Shown: piece by piece, positions 57,678 to 64,000 of the stretch
Position numbering within the stretch: the first letter of the stretch is position 1
Layout of the letters: each line of letters starts with the position of its first letter
DNA from: Fomes fomentarius
Taxonomy: Eukaryota; Basidiomycota; Agaricomycetes; Polyporales; Polyporaceae
NCBI GenBank assembly: GCA_022606135.1
Contig: JABYQN010000010.1
Coordinates: forward strand, 1 to 64,000
Direction of reading: 5' to 3'
Length of the DNA: 64,000 nt
Translations under genes and position numbers: made by a program
The notes under the pieces: model-generated
Told to the model about the DNA's origin: nothing
The model's input: the letters and a program-made list of their open reading frames with translations, nothing else
Database searches by the model: none

Positions 57678-59750
57678 ATGACTGTGACATTGCCCGAACT
57701 TTCCTGGTGGTGGACCGTACTCGGGGCACTGCTTGCGCTCTTCGTACACTCTCAGTTGCGAGCACGGGCTCTCCGACTGCCTCCTGGTCCCACTCCCCTC
57801 CCCATCATCGGGAACGTCCTACAGATTCCCAGCAAGGATCTGGGTCGGGGCTTTGCAGCATTGTCGGGGATGTACGGTGCGTCCGCGATCTTGTGAAGCG
57901 GTCAAAGTCCGTCATGGCACTTACCACACTCCATGTTGTTGCAGGCGAGGTCGTCCATCTCAGCGTGCTAGGACAGTCCATCATTGTCTTGGGGTCGTAC
58001 AAGGCAGCATGCGATCTCATGGAGAAGCGCTCCGCCAATTACTCTGGTCGGCCAGATTCGATCATGATCCCACTGTGAGTACACCCGTAAAACTCGATGC
58101 TGCCGATGACAGCGCTCAAACCGCGAGGTCGATGTTAGCGTCGGCTTGAGCTGCATGTTTGCCTTCATGAACTATGGATCGGAGTGGCGCCAACATCGGC
58201 GCGCATTCCACCAGCAAATGAATTCAGAAGTCGTTGGCCGTTATGAGCCTGTACAACTGGATGCCACCCGTGCGTTGCTACAGAGAATCTTGAGCTCTCC
58301 CAAGGACCTAGCCGCCCACCTGAGATTGTACGTATACCCCTCCTTCATTTACTGGACATCACCTCATCGACACATTGTATCAGCGCCTTCGCAGCCACGG
58401 TGCTGCAGCTCTCGTATGGTATAGAAATCGGAGAATACAACGACAAGTATTACAAGATGGTCGAACGGTTGACTGAAGTAGGCGAAGAGATAGCAATCCC
58501 GGGACGTTTCTTCGTCGAAGCCCTCCCCTGGCTCCGATACCTTCCTATGTGGTTTCCTGGCGCAGAGTTCAAGAGCTACGCGGCGGCTGCGAACCGTGAC
58601 ATCTTGTGCATCATGGACCAACTCTTGGAGGTTGCCAAGGCTGCGATGGTGAGCTTCACGAGTTGTGTTTCAAGGCACTCACTCAGGAATTATATATACC
58701 GACAGGATAACGGAAAGGAGACATTGGTCTCCCGTCTCCTGGACGCCACTTCTCTCGACAAACAAAACAAACTGGATCCCTACGAAGTCTGCAAGGGAGT
58801 GACAGCTACGGTGTATGCTGGTTAGTACCAGACCTCACTTTTGTGCTTCTTGTAGTTGACTGATAACCACCTCATCCGAAAGCCGGAGCAGATACAGTCA
58901 GTGGCCTTCAACCTCTTGATGATTACATTTACTTCATTGTCTTTCACAGACCCACGCAGCCATGGAGGCGTTCTTCCTCGCAATGACGCTCTTTCCCGAA
59001 ATACAGAAGAAGGCTCAGGCTGAATTGGACGCAGTCGTCGGCCAAAGTCGCCTACCGGAGTTCGAGGACCGGCACTCGCTCCCATACACCTCCGCTGTTA
59101 TCAAGGAACTACTCCGCTGGCATGTCGTGGCCCCCATCGGACTGCCTCACCGTATCGTATCTGACGATGTGTTCAATGGCTATCTCCTGCCCGCTGGAGC
59201 GACTGTTGTTGCAAACATCTGGTGCGCCTCACTACAATCTGCCGTTCGTCCATTCCAAGTCAATTCGGCGCACTTTTGATAACAGGGCTATATCCCGCGA
59301 TCCCGAGACTTACCCCGATCCGGAAAGCTTCACCCCAGAGCGCTTTCTAGATGGCGAGGGAAAGTTGGATGTTGAAGGAAAAGATCCGGCCAACTATGCG
59401 TTTGGATTCGGACGGAGGTGTGTTTTCGCGACCGCCGGTGAGGTACTATCGCAATTCAACCGCAGAACCACAGGATATGTCCGGGCCGCCACTTTGCCGA
59501 GTCCTCGCTTTTCATCACATGCGCATCAATCCTCTGGGCGTTCGATGTAAGCCCTCCCGTCAACGGAGATGGCCATCCTTTAGAGATCAAGCACAGTGAG
59601 AATTCTGGAGACGTTCTCATCTCGTGGGTCATCTCTCGTTGTTCAACAAATAACCGCCTCACTCAGATTCTTCCCAGGCACACGCCATTACTAGAATACA
59701 CAATCAAGGCCCGATCGCTGCAGGTGAAGCAACTCATAGACCAGGCTTAA
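57678..59750 (+). CDS. Cytochrome P450 monooxygenase
   Basis: Ten exons give 517 codons without a stop: 57678-57876, 57945-58074, 58139-58327, 58384-58648, 58706-58820, 58883-58896, 58950-59221, 59286-59417, 59474-59627, 59667-59750. An N-terminal membrane anchor (W-W-W-T-V-L-G-A-L-L-A-L-F-V) is followed by the proline hinge L-P-P-G-P. The I-helix A-G-A-D-T-T is assembled across a 14 nt microexon (58883-58896). The K-helix E-L-L-R, the P-E-R-F block and the haem-binding F-G-F-G-R-R-I-C-P-G (Cys ligand) are complete. Length and motifs fit an ER-anchored basidiomycete P450 of the large group often annotated by similarity to CYP64. The substrate cannot be inferred. Confidence 0.92.
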
Positions 59751-60979
59751 CCCCTTGTCGTGCTCCCTCTTTATTGCTACCATTGACCAGCGGGAGGCTA
59801 AGGGGGCCCTCTCTGAAGGCGTATATACTAGCCACTGTTCCCCTCGCTAGACATACTTTCCCGGCCTAGTTGGAACCCGCGTTGCTGGGCACGACCTTCG
59901 AGCTGTTTTAAAAGTTATTATGCATTCCTTCTGGGCCCCATCCCGATCATATGCATATTATAATTCAACGTGACATGCCGACGATAAAAGATTTATAGAC
60001 CCTGGCCCACTTTGCGCTCAACCACCTTTTTTCGACTGACTTTCGAAAGTGCGCGTATTACGAGACATGCGAGTGCTGCTGATGCCCTCCTAGGCTCCTC
60101 CGCATTCACTAGGGTGCATGACTCAAATAATCTGCTTTGGATGCTATCGTGAAGAAGAGTGCAAAGTACTACGGTAGTCATCAGTGACTATTTTAAAGTG
60201 TTTCACACTAGCTCTAGTACAACGAAGGACTTTTTTAGGACAATAGTGCAAAAAGGCTTACAATAGACGTCTTTGGGACGTTACTGTAGGCATTCTTGCA
60301 CTCCGCTCATATCCCGGGCTCAACCGCTAGCGAGGCTCGCGCGTTCGCTCGGCCTTACAGCATCTCAAGATCTCGACCGCGCAGGTCTGTAGCTCGCGGG
60401 TACTAGGAGACTTTTGGGAGTGTAGATGGTGATAGCGGGTACCTAACATGTATGAGAGGTGCAAATACATACATTTGAATGCAATTCCCGAGTGCTGTTT
60501 GCGTGATGTCCTCGGACACGTGCTCCTGACCGTGACGGTGTCCCTTGTATCCCTCCCAGCCGTCAGATCACCATATACACCCGCAGAGCCCCTGTACACC
60601 TTATATCTTTATCTTTTGAATTAATTTTCATGGCAGTAAGCCAACGATAAAGACCGTACTGTGCGCCCCCGGCTGATAGTTGGTGTATGCGTCGAGCGCC
60701 GAGTTGCGCAGAGAGAGCAGAGAGCGAGAGAACAGAGCACCGTACTCAAGATAGACGGGGAACATTCACCGGAGGAGAGGGAGAACAAGAGAAGAGGAGC
60801 GCGCGAGAGAGAGAGAGAAGATTCTGTCACTCGTCCCTCGGCCCGGCGCCCTGAGCGCCCACACTTGCGATGGGATCCGAGGAATCTGAGTCAAGTCGGA
60901 CTGCACAACAACATCGAACGTGTACGAATGATCTGGGAGACATCATGAATGCACATAATGGGTCATGAATCACGTCTGT
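59751..60979. other. P450 downstream region and 3' module of F-box copy H
   Basis: 59751-60330 shows no gene. From 60960 down to about 60440, the - strand carries the same 3' module as after copies E and F (including the complement of CTCCGGTGAATGTTCC near 60760 and of ACACCAACTATCAGCC near 60670). No intact gene is supported. Confidence 0.5.
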
Positions 60980-62530
60980 TCATTCCAACTCGAACATACT
61001 ACACTTCAGGGGATCATCAGTCACCCATGTACCCCCGATTCTCGTAACGGCGCCCCCACGCTCGAATCTATCCTCCCGTTGTACTACTCCACCTCTGTAT
61101 CTAATGAGTACGTCTTCCAGTGTTGGGATCGTTTCGACAAAGTGTTGGACAATCTGCTCAACATCGAGCTGTGCCACGGCAATCGTTAATCGGGACGACG
61201 GCGGTTGATGAGTGTCCGGAAAATCGTCATCTAATTCGATGCCTATCTGAAGGCGACGAAATGGACCTGGAAGCATCGCAAGAGATGCAGCAAGGGAAAA
61301 CTACATAAAGTCGAATAGATTCAGTGTGAGCTTGAAGACAGATATACCAGTGTCCCTCGCACCAGAACAGATGGTACTCACCAGTGCGGAAACGACATCC
61401 TCGTGAGGTGTGTATCCATAGATCAGACAAGAGACGACGAGACTTTCGAGATGCGATGCACCCTGCGTGTGCAAGACTGCAGAGAGGCTGTCCGTCGGGT
61501 GATGTAGAATCCCTTCAAAACCGTAGATATTCAGGTGTATTGGTCGTGCATCGGCAAGGACAGTGGAGAGAAGGGGCAGGTCCTTGTCATCGGTGTAATC
61601 GTGGAGTCGGATATGTGCGATGTGGCAATTGAGCGCGAGAGCATAGAGGTCGACAAGTGTTCCGTTGAACTGAATAAGCTCCCGCCAGCCGGGGCGCTGG
61701 GACGCGGGACCGAGGTGTTCAACCTCGCGTTGACTGCGTGCATTCGAGGTGCGATCTTCGTGCACGGAATTGTTTATGCGCGACGTGCAGTGGACGCGCA
61801 GATGGGCAAGATTCGGAAAGGCGCGAATGTACGGGATGGGATCCATGCGGCCGCGATGGGACATCGATAATGTATGCATCATGGGATACACGTCTGGGTA
61901 GCAGGGGGAGACGTCGTGTACCGGATGAGTATAGTCACCGTAAAACACAAGGTCGGTCAGAGTTGATTTCCACCTCCGAAAGAGCTGCACCGGATGCGGG
62001 AAGAGCCACGTAGCATGCTCGGATTCACGCTCTGATATATTGAGCTTGATGGACTCGAGATTTGATTGGAGAGAGAGGAGATGCCATGAAAGCGGACCGG
62101 CTTCCTTTATGATGATTTGACGGAGAGATGGGAGGGACGCGATGGCGTCACCTATAACCGGCCAGTCCCTGATTGTATACTCTCCAAAATTCATCACGAC
62201 AACGCCAAGGCGAGTCATGAGAGTGATGGCATCTGCTAGTCTCTTCGCGTTGTCTGGTGACAGGGGAGGATAGTGGCGATAGAAGCCTAGACGAAGGTCA
62301 CGGACACATCGATAGCGCGGTTTCTTTCCTGCATGGAGGAATTTGAGAAAGGCCACAACCGTGTATTCGTAAAGCAATATTATCTCGTGGCTGAGTATGG
62401 ATGCTGCAGCTTCGTGATAGAGGAAGGTGCATGTGTGCATGAGCGTTGAGCAGGTTTCTCGGGGGCAGATGAAGGCGATCTCGCGAAGGATATCCCAGGG
62501 CAGTGCAGGTTGAAGAAGGGCTTCCGCCAT
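60980..62530 (-). CDS. F-box-like protein, copy H
   Basis: Exon 1 is 62530-61382 (383 codons), the intron is 61381-61301 (GTGAGT ... TGTAG) and exon 2 is 61300-60980. The product is about 489 residues, open throughout. The N-terminus is L-P-W-D-I-L-R-E-I-A-F-I-C-P with T-L-M-H-T-C. The C-terminal exon is shorter than in E and F, lacking part of the variable segment after M-L-P-G-P-F-R-R-L. It points opposite to E-G, with its upstream 'X' repeat also inverted, so the whole unit was inverted or inserted in reverse. Function is inferred only from the F-box-like start. Confidence 0.78.
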
Positions 62531-63268
62531 TGTTGTTGATTGAGAGCTGAATATTAATATAGCAGAGGTCCACGGCGTGAAAACTCATCAGTATGTGCCA
62601 CGTCGACTGTAGAGTGTACTATGTATGATACGGACAAAATGAGTGAGTATGGTTTTGGTGCGGTTGACTCTTCGCGTGTCGTCTGTAGCGCACGACTAGG
62701 TTGATTGCTTTGGCCAGTTGCGCAGGCTGACTGAGCAGTAGCAAGCGAGTCAAGTTCGGCCACGCGAGGAAGTTGAACGAGCGTGGCTGGAACATGTGCT
62801 TACTAAGCATGGGCGCAAGCGCCTATATCCCTTCCGGCCCGTGCTCAACCTACATAAGTTTCGCCGCGGCTGAACTCGCATTCACCTCGCTCCTCGCACT
62901 CGAAACGAACTCGCCGCGAAGGGTCTAGGGCTCGCGGTCGGTTGTCGTTCTCCCCAACTGAGAGCTCGAATACCACCAGGTATCCAGGTTCCCGTCTCAT
63001 GTTGAAATCTCACTGAAATATCTCTCCCCTGCTTCACGCTGTGAACAACGGCAACAATCAGCGAAGGTCAAGGGAGGTCCTCAGAAAGGCGTGCACGTGC
63101 ACTGAAGACTTTGATTTGAATTCCGCAAAAGTCTCGTTTTGTCTTCTGTCTGCAACTCCACAACCAACAACAGGCAGTCAACCCCGTTCACGGTCCCCGC
63201 AGAGACAGCCTCCGGACTCAGACCCGCCACTGCGTACAGTACCCTTTTGGTTGCCAAGGGAACTGCGC
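62531..63268. other. Promoter region of F-box copy H
   Basis: The first ~250 bp upstream of copy H (- strand) contain the family upstream element and the CTCAGTCAGCCTGCGCAACTGGCCAAAGC-type flank seen before F and G (complement of about 62700-62740). Beyond 62800 no gene is seen. Confidence 0.5.
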
Positions 63269-64000
63269 GTGGTCTACTCTGCCAGCCCAACCGACGTAGC
63301 GACTCCTGCCCCTCGTCTGCTATTCTCAAATGTACATCTCAGGTGTATGTGTTCGGAATACAGGTAGACACTGATACCCTCTCTTCAGATATTTGCACTG
63401 TGTGCATCCGCTACGGACTCATGCCCGGCACCTTACACGATGGCGTTCAAGGTTCCGGCCGGTATAATGTTTACGAACGACACTGGCCGCACCCATCGAA
63501 TACTACGGCTAGTCGCATGCAGATCGAACGAGGTCTACGACGACGTTGGCACAAGACAATTCACCCTTGCTCAGTGCGAACGGATACGGCGGGGATGCGT
63601 GAAGCGTTGGGCGGCCTTGAAAGGTGCTGGTCGAGGTTGATATTTGCCCATCTGGAGATGCAATTTCGCGGCTGGCGGACGCCCGCCTAGTAGCGCGGTT
63701 TGCTTCCGTGGGACTTGGGCTGGTCAACTGGAATGGGGGACTCGTGAACAGATCTGAAGAGACGACTCCCCGTCTCTACACAGACGTCCTTACAAGACAC
63801 ATTGGAAGCGTCGCTGTTGGTTTCCACACCGGGGTTGGCAGGAGGCGGCCGCTAGTGGTTCGCGCGTTCCAGCCGCAGACATAGAGCTCTAATGCTCTCG
63901 ACATGCGTGACTATGAACGTTGATGCGGGCGCATCCTGCCCCAGTCGTATGCGACATTGGTATGTGTGTTTTGTGCGTCATATTGCGACGTTGACGTTGT
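63269..64000 (-). repeat. Inverted long repeat 'X', copy upstream of F-box H
   Basis: It is the reverse complement of 35531-36318 with high visual identity, running off the window end. The open frame 63139-63690 crosses its edge and is not conserved as a frame in the other copy (which has a stop and indels), so it is not called as a gene. Confidence 0.75.

Noticed and set aside
63139..63690. 183-codon + strand frame
   Set aside because: It crosses the edge of the inverted repeat X and is not preserved as an open frame in the sister copy at 35531-36318.

Overview
This window is a nuclear segment of a filamentous fungus, most likely an agaricomycete basidiomycete (a wood-decay lineage such as Polyporales would fit; the species cannot be named from sequence alone). 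The reasons are short 50-80 bp GT-AG introns, intron-dense housekeeping genes (17 exons in one aminopeptidase), basidiomycete-type F-box, multi-pass membrane and P450 genes, and fungal Copia, chromovirus and Tc1-like elements. No prokaryotic feature, CRISPR array, rRNA or tRNA gene was seen.

The window is dominated by one recently duplicated gene family and by transposons that landed in it. Eight copies of a two-exon F-box-like gene (about 490-508 codons when intact) are present. Copies A, B, C, E, F and G are on the + strand; D and H are on the - strand. A (5244-12410) is split by a Copia element. B (15447-16827) is decayed and cut by a Tc1-like transposon. C (26317-27116) lacks its 5' half. 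D (28313-29876), E (32981-34565), F (37485-39087) and H (60980-62530) are open. G (42207-50551) is split by a Gypsy chromovirus. Start-to-start distances are about 4.5-4.7 kb for E-F, F-G and, after subtracting the Copia insertion, A-B. The array therefore consists of direct ~4.5 kb units: decayed segment 'X', promoter, F-box gene, then a 3' module resembling the 5' end of the aminopeptidase gene.

Single-copy genes flank or interrupt the array. They are a multi-pass membrane protein (241-1902), a broken deaminase-like gene (30563-32060, -), an M17 leucine aminopeptidase (51064-53516) and a cytochrome P450 (57678-59750). The last two reconstruct to complete, in-frame proteins with all signature motifs.

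Mobile elements: a Copia element with apparently identical 454 bp LTRs, a 5 bp target duplication and an initiator-tRNA half-molecule primer site (5497-11179), though its coding region is broken; a second, older Copia element (20483-26089) ending beside an inverted LTR fragment; a Tf1/sushi-like chromovirus with identical 289 bp LTRs and a putative self-priming site (43283-50024), plus an older solo LTR of that family (4746-5045); a Tc1/IS630-like transposon (16828-20482); and two or more elements with CATCAG termini and 2 bp target duplications (2987-3508, 17399-17910, 18031-19741), two of which are nested inside the Tc1-like transposase gene. The F-box units appear to be duplicating, diverging and being disrupted at the same time, and several losses are explained by a single visible event.
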